Shown here piece by piece: positions 1 to 11,329 of a DNA stretch of 64,000 bases. A model generated the notes under the pieces. The model worked only from the letters and a program-made list of their open reading frames with translations, searched no databases and was not told where the DNA came from. The position numbers and the translations under genes are program-made. Every line of letters begins with the position of its first letter. Position 1 is the stretch's first letter. The stretch is from Schizochytrium sp. TIO01 (lineage: Eukaryota > Sar > Bigyra > Thraustochytrida > Thraustochytriidae): contig SMSO01000014.1 of the NCBI GenBank assembly GCA_004764695.1, positions 2,493,148-2,557,147 on the forward strand, read 5' to 3'.

Positions 1-462
1 AACAGAACAAGCAGATCATGAGACCCCAATGTTTCATGGAGTGATACAGAATGAGACAAAATAAATTTGCTGAACCTGCTCTCCTGATGGAGACTATCTA
101 GTAGACGGTTTCCCCAAGACTTCAATGTTATGTAAAAGCAAAAATAGAATAGAGTAATCCTGCCAAATCACAGTATCTACGGTCCTGTTCGCCATGGCCT
201 TTAGAAGGCAGAAAGTGTATATCGTAGTTAGGAGCTTTGCTTGATAGCAAAACTAATAATAACTACGTTCAAATCCTAGCGGAAAAGAAAATGTTGACCA
301 GTCCGACGGATACGGCAGCAGGACTGCAAATCTTCTGCCACACCCAAAACTGATTCAAGCACTCCTTTCTTAAGCACGTGACTTTCAACAAATTTCGTAC
401 TGCTTCCAGTGGAAAACACACGACGCGACACGAAGGCTGTCGAAAGAAGAGTTGCAGGCACG
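1..462. other. Left-edge intergenic segment
   Basis: No gene can be supported here. The plus strand is open from the left edge for only about 20 codons in one frame, which could be the tail of a neighbouring gene but is too short to judge. The segment from about 270 to 462 is the likely promoter and 5' leader of the hydrolase gene that follows. Confidence 0.5.
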
Positions 463-1650
463 ATGAAGGTGCAGAAGATGCAGCTTCGCATTGATGAAGA
501 GGAACTAACAGACCTGCGCAGACGTTTAGAGACCTTTCGAGAGCCTGACCCCGGCCCTGGAGCGGATAGTTGGGATTATGGCCTTCCAATTGGGTTCGCC
601 CACAAAATGCATCATTATTGGTTACATGAATTTGATTGGCGAGCAGCTGAGAAGAAGATTAACTCTTTTCGGCATTACCGTGTGAACCTTGGTGACAACT
701 ACAATAAAATAGGCATTCACTTCGTTTTTGCTGCACCTGAAAAGGGTGCAAATAAATTACCTATTCTGCTACTACATGGGTGGCCCGGAAGCTTTTGGGA
801 ATTTCACAAGGTTATCCCTCAACTGGTCGAAGCCGGATTTGCAGTTGTTGTGCCATCTTTACCTGGCTATGGCTTTAGCGACGCTCCACAAGAGCAAGGA
901 TGGTCGATATTGAGGGTGGCAGATGCCCTTGACTCTTTAATGAGGGGTCTCGGGTATCCTCATTATTATGCTCAAGGTGGTGATTGGGGTGCAGTAATCT
1001 GCAGAGTGCTTGGTTCTTTTCCAGACAAATACGGCTGCAAAGCCCTTCATTTCAACTTTTTTCCATGTCCAAAGCCACTTCAAGTTGATCTAAGCTCTCT
1101 TTCAGAAGATGACAAAGCCAAAATAGATCGTGCTCGAGGATTCTCGCATGCCGAAACCGGGTACCAGGCTATACAACGTACGCGTCCTCAGACGTTGGCC
1201 TATGGATTGACGGATAGTCCAATGGGGCTCGCTTGTTGGATTAGTGAAAAGTTTAGCGCGTGGTCTGATACACAGGGAAGTCATGATCCGACAGTTGCTA
1301 TCAGTATGGATGATATGCTCACGAATATTTGCATTTATTGGTTTACTCGTTCGATTGCTTCGTCTGTTCGATTGTACTATGAAACAATGGGCCTAGGGAA
1401 ATTCGCTCCTGTTCGGATTGCGAACGTCATTGTTCCATGCGCAATTGCAGAATTCCCCAAAGAAATAAGCACTATGCCAATGGCTTGGGTAAAGGAGTGG
1501 TATAATGTAAAGCAATATAGTCAATTTCAACAAGGAGGCCATTTCGCTGCGCTGGAAATGCCCAATGAGCTGAGCAATGATATTACTTCATTTTTCAATC
1601 AACGCGAGGCTGAAAGCTCAAATGAGTATGAAGTCCATTCCAAAATGTAA
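463..1650 (+). CDS. Epoxide hydrolase-like alpha/beta hydrolase
   Basis: 395 residues. The N-terminus (about 6-105) resembles the epoxide hydrolase N-terminal (EHN) domain, and an alpha/beta hydrolase fold follows. The oxyanion-hole motif HGWPGS is at 105-110. The nucleophile elbow GGDWG puts Asp174 where epoxide hydrolases carry their nucleophile (ordinary lipases have Ser). The likely catalytic His is His360 in GGHFAALE. The family (microsomal EH type, EC 3.3.2.9) opens epoxides by a covalent ester intermediate. Unlike the animal microsomal enzyme there is no N-terminal membrane anchor, so a soluble protein is likely. The frame stays open upstream to a GTG at 409, but the first ATG is at 463 and I start there; an upstream exon cannot be excluded. 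The gene converges with the FNT gene 603 bases away. The substrate is unknown; detoxification or fatty-acid epoxides are possible. Confidence 0.85.
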   Translation: MKVQKMQLRIDEEELTDLRRRLETFREPDPGPGADSWDYGLPIGFAHKMHHYWLHEFDWRAAEKKINSFRHYRVNLGDNYNKIGIHFVFAAPEKGANKLPILLLHGWPGSFWEFHKVIPQLVEAGFAVVVPSLPGYGFSDAPQEQGWSILRVADALDSLMRGLGYPHYYAQGGDWGAVICRVLGSFPDKYGCKALHFNFFPCPKPLQVDLSSLSEDDKAKIDRARGFSHAETGYQAIQRTRPQTLAYGLTDSPMGLACWISEKFSAWSDTQGSHDPTVAISMDDMLTNICIYWFTRSIASSVRLYYETMGLGKFAPVRIANVIVPCAIAEFPKEISTMPMAWVKEWYNVKQYSQFQQGGHFAALEMPNELSNDITSFFNQREAESSNEYEVHSKM

Positions 1651-2253
1651 TTTACTCTGCATCTAGAATATATCTTAACCTACGCATGGCATGGCCATGG
1701 CCAATTTCTATACAAATTAAGACAAAACAACATGTGAACTCTTGTCAACTAACTATTCCAACAATTATTTTGCTACCATGTTTGTTATTGTTAATGGTCC
1801 AAGGGGAGACTTGATTTGGTCAGAATAATTGATCTTTCCTCAACAAGGCGCTATATTCTTTAGACTAAGCGAATACAAAATTCAGCTTTGTTCGAAATGA
1901 TCTTCTTGCTGAATTGTTCGATATCCTCACCCGTAAAATGAGAGGAGCGGAAGCAGATTTGACTTTATATGTTTGAAGTATCGATAGGCAGGTACTTGAG
2001 TTTGTATGAAAAGAAAACATGACAGACAATTCAAACTTTTTTTCATTGCTCAGATTAATATACATTGAATGTAGTTAAGGCAATGTTTTTCCGTGGAATG
2101 TGATTTGTCACATTATCGTGAAAGAGGTCAGGGAAAAACTATACAGCAGAGCCTCGGCAAGAAAGGAAATTCATATGCTCTTCTTCACGAAGATGGTTTG
2201 GTCCTTCGTGAGAGCGGAAAGAGAGGTGCGACGAATACCAAAGTTGAACCAGT
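1651..2253. other. Convergent 3' intergenic region
   Basis: AT-rich spacer between two convergent genes. It must hold both 3' ends. I see no further gene. Confidence 0.6.
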
Positions 2254-3489
2254 TCACTTTTTCACTTTGTGGAGTTCAGCAAGGTAGTTGGAGGGCATCA
2301 ATCCATGCCAGTAGAGCCAACCCACGCCGCCGACAGCACCGACGGCATTACCAGCGAGAACAGGGACAAGGTTGTCAACAAAGAATGCCGTGGCGGAAAT
2401 ATCTGCACCGCACAAGGCTCCGAGGGGGACTAAGAACATGTTTGCGACACTGTGCTCCAGTCCAAGCGCGACGAACGCAGTGACAGGCATCCAGAGAGCA
2501 GCCATTTTGCCGGGGGATGTTTTTGCAGTAGCGGCCTGAAAGGTAGCGACGTTAACGAGCCAGTTGGCGGCTACTCCCTTGCTGAAGGCCACCATGAATG
2601 TGCCGGTTGTCTTCTTGATAGCTAGTGCTTTCGCGAACGCAGCGACCTGAGGGGTAGCAATGACCAGGGGAGCGACAAGAGCCGCCATAGCAACTGAGCT
2701 TACAAAGTTGCCAGATAGACTTACAGACCAGAGCTTTGCCATAGAGGCAATCTTCTCCTTCGTACTGCGACGGGGGTCTCCTGAGATTAAGGGAAGAGAT
2801 CCGTAAAGCATGTTAGAAGTTAGCAAGTCACTTCCGGAAAGCGTAATGGCAGTGAGGCCCATGGGGAAGACAGCTGCGGCCATGACTTTGTGAAGACCAG
2901 GAGCACTGGAGAGCACATCTGCACTTCCACCAGCCAGAAGAACATATAGCGTAGCACCCCACGAAAGCAAGCTACCAGCAAGAACACTGGAAACAAGAAT
3001 CTGCTTAGTTGAACGATCGCCACGCTTCAGGCCCGTCTCATTCAGATCCACAAGGGTGGCTTGGCCCATACTCAGAACAGGAGTTCCTTCTTCATCTTTA
3101 GATGGTGTAAGACTAGATGATGAAAGTTTTGCAGCTTCGATGAGCTTGCGGGAATCTACGAGACTCAAGCCAGCGCGTTGGAGCTCGGCATCAGAGAGAA
3201 CACTAAGATCGGCGAAATGTTTAACACCTAACACCGCAAGGGCCTGTCTGGAAGAAGGATTGATGCGCACATTAAGCTTGCCCTCGTCCATCCCGACAAG
3301 AGTTGAAGCCGTGGTACTCTGGGCGCGCGTAAAGCCAACAAGACCAACACTAGCATTCTCCAGAGATTGTTTACTCTGGAGAGGGGAAATCAACGCAGTC
3401 ATAGGTGCCAGTGACAAACCATTGCGGCGAGTTGCAGTGGTCTGACCTTGAAGCACATGCTGTTTAGCAGCTCGCAAGTAAAGCGACAT
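2254..3489 (-). CDS. Formate/nitrite transporter family protein with N-terminal helical module
   Basis: 411 residues. Residues about 160-400 form the six-helix FNT channel fold. The family signatures are present: SGSDLLTSN (218-226), KGVAANWLVNVA (304-315) and EHSVANMF (345-352), the last carrying the conserved central-pore His346. FNT proteins pass formate, nitrite, lactate or hydrosulfide anions across membranes. Ahead of the channel lies a 160-residue extension. Residues 1-43 are basic and lack acidic residues, like a mitochondrial presequence. Residues about 75-120 look like a small helical SAM/helix-hairpin-helix-type module (LGVKHFADLSVLSDAELQRA), which is unusual for this family. The open frame continues upstream to a TTG at 3639, but the first ATG is at 3487-3489. 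Organelle targeting and the transported anion are inferences. Confidence 0.85.
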   Translation of the reverse strand: MSLYLRAAKQHVLQGQTTATRRNGLSLAPMTALISPLQSKQSLENASVGLVGFTRAQSTTASTLVGMDEGKLNVRINPSSRQALAVLGVKHFADLSVLSDAELQRAGLSLVDSRKLIEAAKLSSSSLTPSKDEEGTPVLSMGQATLVDLNETGLKRGDRSTKQILVSSVLAGSLLSWGATLYVLLAGGSADVLSSAPGLHKVMAAAVFPMGLTAITLSGSDLLTSNMLYGSLPLISGDPRRSTKEKIASMAKLWSVSLSGNFVSSVAMAALVAPLVIATPQVAAFAKALAIKKTTGTFMVAFSKGVAANWLVNVATFQAATAKTSPGKMAALWMPVTAFVALGLEHSVANMFLVPLGALCGADISATAFFVDNLVPVLAGNAVGAVGGVGWLYWHGLMPSNYLAELHKVKK

Positions 3490-4934
3490 TCTAACACGCA
3501 CGAGAACTTGGTGTTTTAGTTTTGCTTGAGCAACCGTACCGGGCTTGTGAACGCACGAAGGAATGTAAACGCAGCGATCGAATAACCGTGCAATCCAGAT
3601 GACCAATGCTCGTTTAGGTGTATCACTCCTGTCAGACAAGAGTTGCGGGTTTGCTGAGTTCTGCCATGCCTATATTCCTTTGTGATAGCTGTACAGGAAG
3701 AAATAGAATTCTCTTCTCTCTGTGGTTGACAACCTTTTCAAAGCCATTTACTAGCCCTACATCAACTCTCTAACTAGTGCTAGTGCTATCCACCAACTTC
3801 TTTTCCTTTTTTGAAAAATTCCACATCGAAGCGTCGAAAAATAGCTCCACGTGACGCCTTCTATCGTTTGGTAGAACTACACTATATACTACTATTAGAC
3901 TATTTGAAAAGCCGGGTGCCCCTCAGTTGAAAGGAGATATTATGATGTACGCTTTTTTTTTTCATTTTACATCTTTTCCCTTTCAAATCGTTTTGACTCT
4001 TTAAATTCTGTAGGGTTGCTTTTCTATGGAGACGAACTCATACAACGTATTAGATGGCAGAAAACATTGATACTTCTTGTGATGGATTTAAAAAAGTTAA
4101 ACTTGAATTTCTTAAAAAACAAACGAAGAAACCAATCTACGTCTTTCAATTTCATTTATATAAAAAAAAAAAACTCCAGTCATGAAGTGCAAAAGTACCC
4201 ATATAACAAAATAATAGTAAGCATAGCCAAGAAAGAAAGAGGGAAGTGCAGTGCTAGTTGACGGTGCTATACCCCGCGACGAGAATTGTTCGACAACTGA
4301 ATCAACTAAAGCAAGCAAGGCAAGCAAGCAAGCAAGACACTAGGTATATCTCATTATCCGCCTACCTACGAGCAGGTGTAGTCCCTTGGAATCCAAGAAG
4401 TACTTTGATGTGAAATGATTGCTCGGAATGCAATTTCCATGCCTAGAGTACCAAGCAATGGTGTCGAAACAACGTATGATAGGCCGGTGATTTGCGTTAT
4501 TGAGCCTCAGACTTTAGGCATCATGATTCGTACTAAGGTCGCAGCGATTCTCTGCCAGGCTGAGGTTGCTTCACTTCCTGTGCTTCTTCTTCTCCTTTCT
4601 CCTCTACTAGCGAGAGATCAAACGCAGCAAACGCAGCAAAACAAGCAAAAGCAGGCAAAGCAGACTAATTCCCAAGGCAGGTAGGTAGTGGGTGGGTAGG
4701 TAGGTAGATAGGTGAGGCAGATAGCTGCGGTTCGCCGGACAAGAATCTTCAACCTGAATCACATTCTCAAGATGCCGCTTCTTGTGCCTGAGATCCAGAC
4801 GTAGCGATAGGAGTTCTCTAGCCTCTTGCTAGCCGTAATACAAAAACCTCAAACTGGAAGACCTACAATCAATCATTAAGAGAAGAAGTCAACAAATCAA
4901 ACGTGAACAGGTGCGAACTATATAAAAAAGAAAG

Positions 4935-5008
4935 TTTTCTTTTCTTTTCTTTTTTCTCTTTTTCTCCTTTTCTTTTCTTTTGTTTTCTTTTGTTTTCTTT
5001 TCTTTTTA
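4935..5008. repeat. Pyrimidine (TTTTC)-type low-complexity tract
   Basis: Imperfect pyrimidine-only run of TTTTC and TTTGT units in gene-free DNA. Likely slippage-derived. Confidence 0.8.
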
Positions 5009-5502
5009 AATGTCACCTAGCATAGCGTATTTCCATTATTACCAAAAGATGCTACTGCCAAACAGTAGGCACATACTACCACTAACTAACTACCTTTCTC
5101 CTGCTACTTGTCAAGATCAAGACAACTTTCAGACATCACTGATAACCAATGTTTGTGTATGCACAGTATACCCAGCTACACTTCTTCGCTGGCTGGTTGA
5201 CTGCACTGCACTGCACTGCTTGCCTGCCTGCCTGCCTGCCTCACTCCTTTCCTCAAGTTAGCACCTCAAGTGCATCGTGGCTTTCGCTGTCGTTGTCACC
5301 GTCGCCGTCGTCACATTGGGCTACATAGGTTAGCTTCTTCTCCTCCCTCTTCTTCCATCATCGACGCCGCACGCGAGCACAGTTTTGCGGCTCTCCAACT
5401 TACGATACCTTTAAGAATTACTTGCCAAGAAGACTCACGCACTCACTCACTCGCTCATTAACTGATTAAATACTTGCTTACTTTCTTGCTTACTTTCTTG
5501 CA

Positions 5503-5503
<1 letters not shown>

Positions 5504-5538
<35 letters not shown>
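5504..5538. repeat. (GATT)n microsatellite
   Basis: About eight to nine perfect tandem GATT units. Confidence 0.9.
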
Positions 5539-5862
5539 CTATCCGGGAGGTAATTTCATAGGTTGGGGCCAAAGCTCCGCGCTTGAAACGATCCCAGAGG
5601 CGAGTTTGGCGAATCATATGGCTCCAATCATGAAGAGGTACTAGTAGTAGGTAGGTAGCTAGCTAGCTAGCTAGCTGAAAGTAAGTAGGGAGATACTATA
5701 TTTAATAGATAGGGTTGGGAACCGAAGAAAAGAAAAAAACGTCACCAGTGGACAGCACTAAGCCCTGCTAGGTAGACCTAGAGGCGCTTTCTTTCCCTTC
5801 GGTCTGGGTCCATGGGCATCACAGGGAGGGAGTGTGCTCTGGGACTGCAGTTCGTCTGTCTA

Positions 5863-5945
5863 AATGGATGGATGGATGAACGAACGAATGAATGGATGGG
5901 TGGATGGGTTAATCAGTCGATCGTCAATCAGTCAATCAGTCAATC
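5863..5945. repeat. Compound ATGG / GAAC / CAAT tetranucleotide tract
   Basis: Runs of ATGG, then GAAC/GAAT, ATGG/GTGG and finally CAGT/CAAT units. They shift from one 4-base unit to the next by single changes, typical of a mutating microsatellite. Confidence 0.75.
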
Positions 5946-8752
5946 TAGTGAAGGATGGGTGAAGGATGGCAAGATTTACTGGAGTGAGTGATGGGAATGA
6001 AAGTCGAACGCAAGGGAGATTGAAAATTGCTGGAGATGGTATTTTTATGAAAGGTAGGTCTATAAATAATTTTAAATCTGGTTGTTGGCGCTCCTTTTTT
6101 CCATCATTATTTATTGAAAAAAAGAAGGAAAAAAAAGTTCATCTATTTTTTAAATGTATAATTAACTCTTCTGTGGTCTCTCTAGAGGTGAAGTTTATCA
6201 ATCGAGAACTCTTCCTTCATTTCCAGAGCCATGGCTTTCTTCTCTTCCGGCTCTGCCAATATAAAACCTCAAGGCAAACTACCCACGACTAGCGTTATTA
6301 GTTTCATAGACTTCCACTGCTATCTACTTTCACATCTACTTTCACATCGGAAATATACGAGTAGCTAGCTCCCTGGCAAGTTTATTTTCAAAAGTAAAGA
6401 AATTATATAAACTGCAATAACGATTGCTTCCACTGCCTGCCAGACCTCGTTGCCAGCACCTGCGATCTACCAGTCATGCGCCAACTGCACTTGGAGCTGC
6501 TTGCTTGCGTGCTTGCTTAATTAAGTACTTGCGAAGTGGCAAATTGCATTATCCTATAGAATTACTATTCTTTTCACATTATTTTTATGTCCTCCCATCA
6601 CGACAGGTTTGTTACGTACTAAATAGTCAACCAACTTCACCTCGACAATCAATAGTACGATCTATTAATCTCGGCTCCTTCTACAGCGTATCAGGGGATC
6701 GGGCAGGCACTACCACCCCCACTTTCTTCTTCAAAGCCGCCACAACTGACTTTTTTCTTTTTCTCGACACTGCAAAAGTGGAGAATGGCATTCGCATCTT
6801 TTAGAAATTGATGACCCGGCAATTGAATTTGATTTCACACGTTGCCATACCTAGCGACCATTAATGCAGATACTAGAGCACAACTCTAAGCAACGAGCAC
6901 CAATCAGACTCGGAGGAGGAGACAACTGAAGGGACCCGGAATGCAGTAATAAATAATAAATAGCACCGCAGGAATGGGTACACCTACCTAGCTAGCTCTC
7001 GAGGTATCTGGGGAATGGGGGAATGGGCACCAGCTTTCAGAGTAGTTCTTCTGGCTTGGATTTATAAAATCCCCAAGCTAGAAGATCTTAACTCATTCCC
7101 TCTGCTGTCTAGGCAGTGAGAGTGCGTCAACCTTGGCGTATCCTGAGGCCTATAATTGCTCTCATAACCCAGCAGTCGTATACGCAGGTATCGATTAGCT
7201 AGTTGGAGGCCTTCGCCGAGAATATGCTTTGCGAAATGAAAGGTTGGCTACCAAGCTTGCAAGGTTCTATAAAATTCAGCCAAGTCGCAGAATAACATCT
7301 ATTGCGGGTGTCTTCCCCAACCAAAGCTTGTTTAATCCTTAAAAAATCTCCACGAACAGAGCAGAGTCTCGACACGCCGCCGCAGAATCAATCACCTTGG
7401 AGCAGGCATTGCCAAGCATTGCCAAGCCTCACCAGCCTCCAGCATTTCGACGCCGAGGTCTTCGCGGGCTTTTGTGAGTGAATTTGTAAGAAAGTAAGCA
7501 AGTAATATAGAGAAGTGAGTAGTCTATAACAGATTGCAGAGCTCAAAGAGGGGATTATTTAATTCATGGATGAGGATTAAATTTACAAAGTATTGGATGG
7601 AAGCGCTCCACCGACAATGTTTATTTATTAATTTACTTGCTTGCCTTTTTAAGGGTTTTGAAAAAGAAATAGTCACGGTTGAGAACTTGTTTTGAAGATG
7701 GCCTACCTACAAGCAGAGACTGAGAACGACTGAGACTTCCTTGAGGGCACTGGGTAGATAGATCGATCGAGAGAAGAGGCGTTTCTGTTTTCTTGTTCGT
7801 CACTGATTTCGTCTGTTTGGCTGCCAGCGCAAGCGGGGCCTCAGGGCAGCCAGTCAATCCATTTCGAAAGAGCTGGAATGAGCATGAGAAGTATGATATT
7901 ACAATGGCAATGAATTTTCTTTTGATCTCCAGCTAGAGAATTCGAAATGTCTCATCACTCCAACAACCATAAATTCATGCTAAATATAGAGAGGGAACTC
8001 AACAAAGATAACATAATAAATACTCCGTGTCCTAACTCCGCGCTAAACGGCATAAGAGCAAGCCGAGTTCGAATAACCGTGTCGTGACCTCGGCTGCATC
8101 TTCTTCTTTTGAGATGTACTTTGATGCAACTTCATACACAGCTTCGAGGTGCATGCATGTGCCTGTTTCTTCATTCAGCTGCGAGTGATGGCCAAACATC
8201 CTATTGGAATAACACCATGCTTATTTATTTGCTGACTGGGTTTTTTATTTTTTAACATCGACCAACTGACTCACTGAGTGGACATTCAATATCGCTGAGA
8301 GTCTTGTGAGTCGTGCGAAGTAGCGAACAACCGCGAAGGCTCTCTTCGGTCTCTACTCTTATTTTGTTAGAAGTAGAGACTTCGGCTGTGCTCGTTCCCC
8401 AAACTTGCTCGTAAGTTTACTTCTTGGTTTTATTTACTATGATGCTGCTGCTGCTGCTATTTCTGGAGACAAAAAGTAGAAATTACAATCTTGCTTCAGG
8501 TTTGCCTTATTAGGTCATCATGATTAGTAAGTGCCGTTGCCTCAAAACCTCTGCTATGCTTATCACTCCCACTGCTCGTTTTCTGCTGATTGTCTGTCTG
8601 CCTGTCAGTAGCAACGCTGCCATTCCTTTGGCTCAGCATGGATGCCATGTCATGTGGAGGTCTTCTTCTTTCCTCTCCTTTCCTTTTCTCTTCTTGTGAT
8701 CGCCTCTCCTGCCTCTTACCTCCTTACCTCCTCACTTCCTTGCTTACTTCGC

Positions 8753-8818
8753 CAGTCAGACAAGTCAGACAAGTCAGACAAGTCAGACAAGTCAGCCAAG
8801 TCAGACAAGTCAGCCAAG
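8753..8818. repeat. 9-bp tandem repeat (CAGACAAGT)
   Basis: About seven head-to-tail copies of CAGACAAGT, two of which carry a CAGCCAAGT variant. One frame would read Ser-Asp-Lys repeats, but no supported gene surrounds it. Confidence 0.9.
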
Positions 8819-8989
8819 CAGACAGGCAGGCAGGCAGTCTCTCTCCCTTCTGCAGTCAGTCTGTTTTCTCGGGCGCAGAAAGCCGCACGCCAAAGGCAGG
8901 GCTTGCACAAAGGAAACAAGCCGAGGCGCTGGTTGACTCGCAGCCGACTGACTGACCGACCGACGACTGACTGGCTGGCTGGCTGATAA

Positions 8990-9069
8990 GCAGGCAGGCA
9001 GGCAGGCAGGCAGGCTCTTGAAGAAGGCAGGCTCTTGAAGAAGGCAAGAAGGCAGGCAGGCAGGCAAGA

Positions 9070-9101
<32 letters not shown>
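8990..9101. repeat. (GGCA)n tract with embedded 18-bp repeats
   Basis: Long CAGG/GGCA tetranucleotide tract interrupted by two copies of an 18-base unit containing CTCTTGAAGAAG, then by GGCAAGAA variants. The flanks carry related GACT and GGCT runs. Long frames here that would give Cys-Leu-Pro-Ala repeats are artefacts of the repeat. Confidence 0.9.
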
Positions 9102-11329
9102 AAGGAGGTCGGCGTCTCCACCCTTCTTTCTACCTCCACAGTGATGACGCACATGAAAAGGTGCACACGCTGCAGTAAGGTAGTACGTAGTGTCAGACCA
9201 CGGCGGGCGTTGCTTGCGGCGCAGACGAGCACACGGCGAAACGCGCAGAGGCGTTCTGCCCCGTTCGCGCCGTTTCTGCAATGTGCTCGCAGACGACGCA
9301 GACTCTGGGCAGACTAGGCGGCCAAGCAACCCACTCTTAGAGCCCGCCTGCCGCCTAGCTAGCTCTAGCCTCCAGCTAGCGAGTAGCTAGCCAGACAGAG
9401 AAGGAGCAGCGGGCTCGCTTTGGAAGGGAAGACAAGACCCTCGCGCCTGAACGAAGAGACTGACAGACAGGGCTGGGGAGTCGCGAGGCATGGGAAGCTA
9501 GCTAGCTCGCTCGCTCAAGACTGCCGCGGTCCGCAGAAACGGCTCGCACCGGCCTCCGCGTAGCACGGCAAGCGGACAGGAAGGCGGTGAGATGCAGCAG
9601 AGCGAGCTTGGACCAAGTTGCAGTTCGTAGCACAAGAAACGTCACATGTCCCACGATGGGGAATGAGAAGAAAAAAGTTGCAAAAAGAAAAGTCTTCGGT
9701 ATTAGAATGCAACGCAAAGGAGTGTAAAGCAGCTCCGTAACACCTGAGGAATCCAGCTCATAGACACCCGAAGGGAGGCTCCCGCTCGGGATAGCGGCGA
9801 ACCCATGGAACAAAGAGGTTGACGTGTAGAGCACACTCCGAGTGTATGTAAATCGATGCGGCAAACATGGGCGGAAAATCAAACCGGCGGGCTACGGAGT
9901 ACTTTGTATGGATGTGATATTGCTTTCGAAAGCCTCGATGGCACATGGAAGGAGTGTCTTTCCGTCTGGTTCCGTTTTAACCTTTTAAAAAGGATATTTA
10001 TTGTGAAAATCGTTTTGCATAAATGCCGGATCATAGGACACCACGAGAGCATTTGATGGGAACTGAATTTCTGAAACTCGGTTGATGGACGGGCATTATC
10101 CTCAGGCTAGAAGCTGGAAGTAGATCCTTTCTCAGCATGCTACTGAATGCCCCGAAGAAGCTCTAGGTACTGGTTTGTACCTTTCAGCCAAATAAAGCGG
10201 ACACGGCGCAGGTAATAGTACAATTTGATGTGGTTCTTCTATTTGGCAGGGAAAATATGTGCGACAGAGAGAGAAAATGGAACAAATTTGCGGTCTCTAA
10301 AAAAAACTAAAGACACATCAGAGCACCTTCATTTTCGCAAGAGGGCACATTTTTTGAAACCGAAAATTGAGAAAAGGAAACTGGCTTGAGAGATACTATT
10401 TAATATTTCAATGTGTATTAAAGGAAAAAAAACAATCTTGACTCGGAATAGTTTTGGTCAGATTTTATCCCCTACTTGGCGTGATGTATCCTGAGTAATA
10501 GGTAGTCATCCCCAATTTAGCCTGCACTTGCTACTGAAGCTGGCGTTAGAAGTATGGTTTTTTATTTCCAGAAAGAGAAAGTAAAGATCTCTTTTCCAGA
10601 AGTCTAGGGCCAAGATGAATAAAAAGTTGTGCGAAATATTCATTATATATCCCATTCACAAAGAATTTTGAGTATGTTTATCTAAAGGCACAGTTATTAG
10701 TTACTTTGACAGCATTCTAATGATCAAGAGATCATGAGCAATTTTATTGCTACAGTAGCTTGACTGACAATATTTTCTGTAGAGGGATCTTTTGCTCGAA
10801 TCACGTCTTCCTGCGTATATATATGTATATATATTGCATTTTACACTATAAATGTTCTCTCTTGGCATCAAAGCAGTTATGTGTGACTTCAACCCTAACT
10901 CCTCGCTCTCTTCAAACAGTTTAATGGAGAAGCGAGATGCTGATAACGGAAATGGACACAAAGTTAAGATATAGAAACGCCATTCCCTTCTTAAATGCCG
11001 CATTCGGCCTTGTGCCACAATCTAATGCACTATAGTGATCATGATAAGCTGGTTATTCAATGCAGAACTAAACTGAGAGTGATATGTTATCTTTTTTTCC
11101 TTTCTTGCGTACAGTATCAAGATTCTATCATTTTAAAATGACGTATGGACACCTGGGACATCATGACGAGACTGGGATTGTTTGCGTGCACAATAATGGT
11201 AACCTCAAATGAAAGAAAACACAAAATAACACAATTTATAAATTAATAGGCACTAAATCGAAGAACAGAATCAGCGAAAATACATTCCGTGAGCCTTTCC
11301 TATTATTGACTGGAAATCGTAGTGACGTT
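9102..11329. other. Gene-free intergenic DNA
   Basis: The first few hundred bases (to about 9.56 kb) are richer in GC than the surroundings. The rest is AT-rich. Open frames are short and unlike known proteins. The right end holds the 3' side of the acyltransferase gene. Confidence 0.5.

Larger units (their letters stand above)
3490..8752. other. Gene-free, repeat-rich intergenic DNA
   Basis: No open frame here has a recognisable domain or convincing protein-like composition. The DNA is AT-rich with many short tetranucleotide and pyrimidine tracts (AAGC, GTAG, TAGC, GATT, ATGG, TTTTC types). The first few hundred bases are the promoter region of the FNT gene. Genes with many small exons or non-coding RNAs cannot be excluded. 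Confidence 0.5.

Noticed and set aside
2100-2483. Plus-strand frame of 127 codons opposite the FNT 3' end
   Set aside because: It lies antisense to the conserved FNT C-terminus, is arginine-rich and has no domain; a shadow frame.
8590-9390. Several overlapping frames of 60-157 codons on both strands
   Set aside because: They read through 9-bp and GGCA repeats and give Ser-Asp-Lys or Cys-Leu-Pro-Ala repeats; repeat artefacts.
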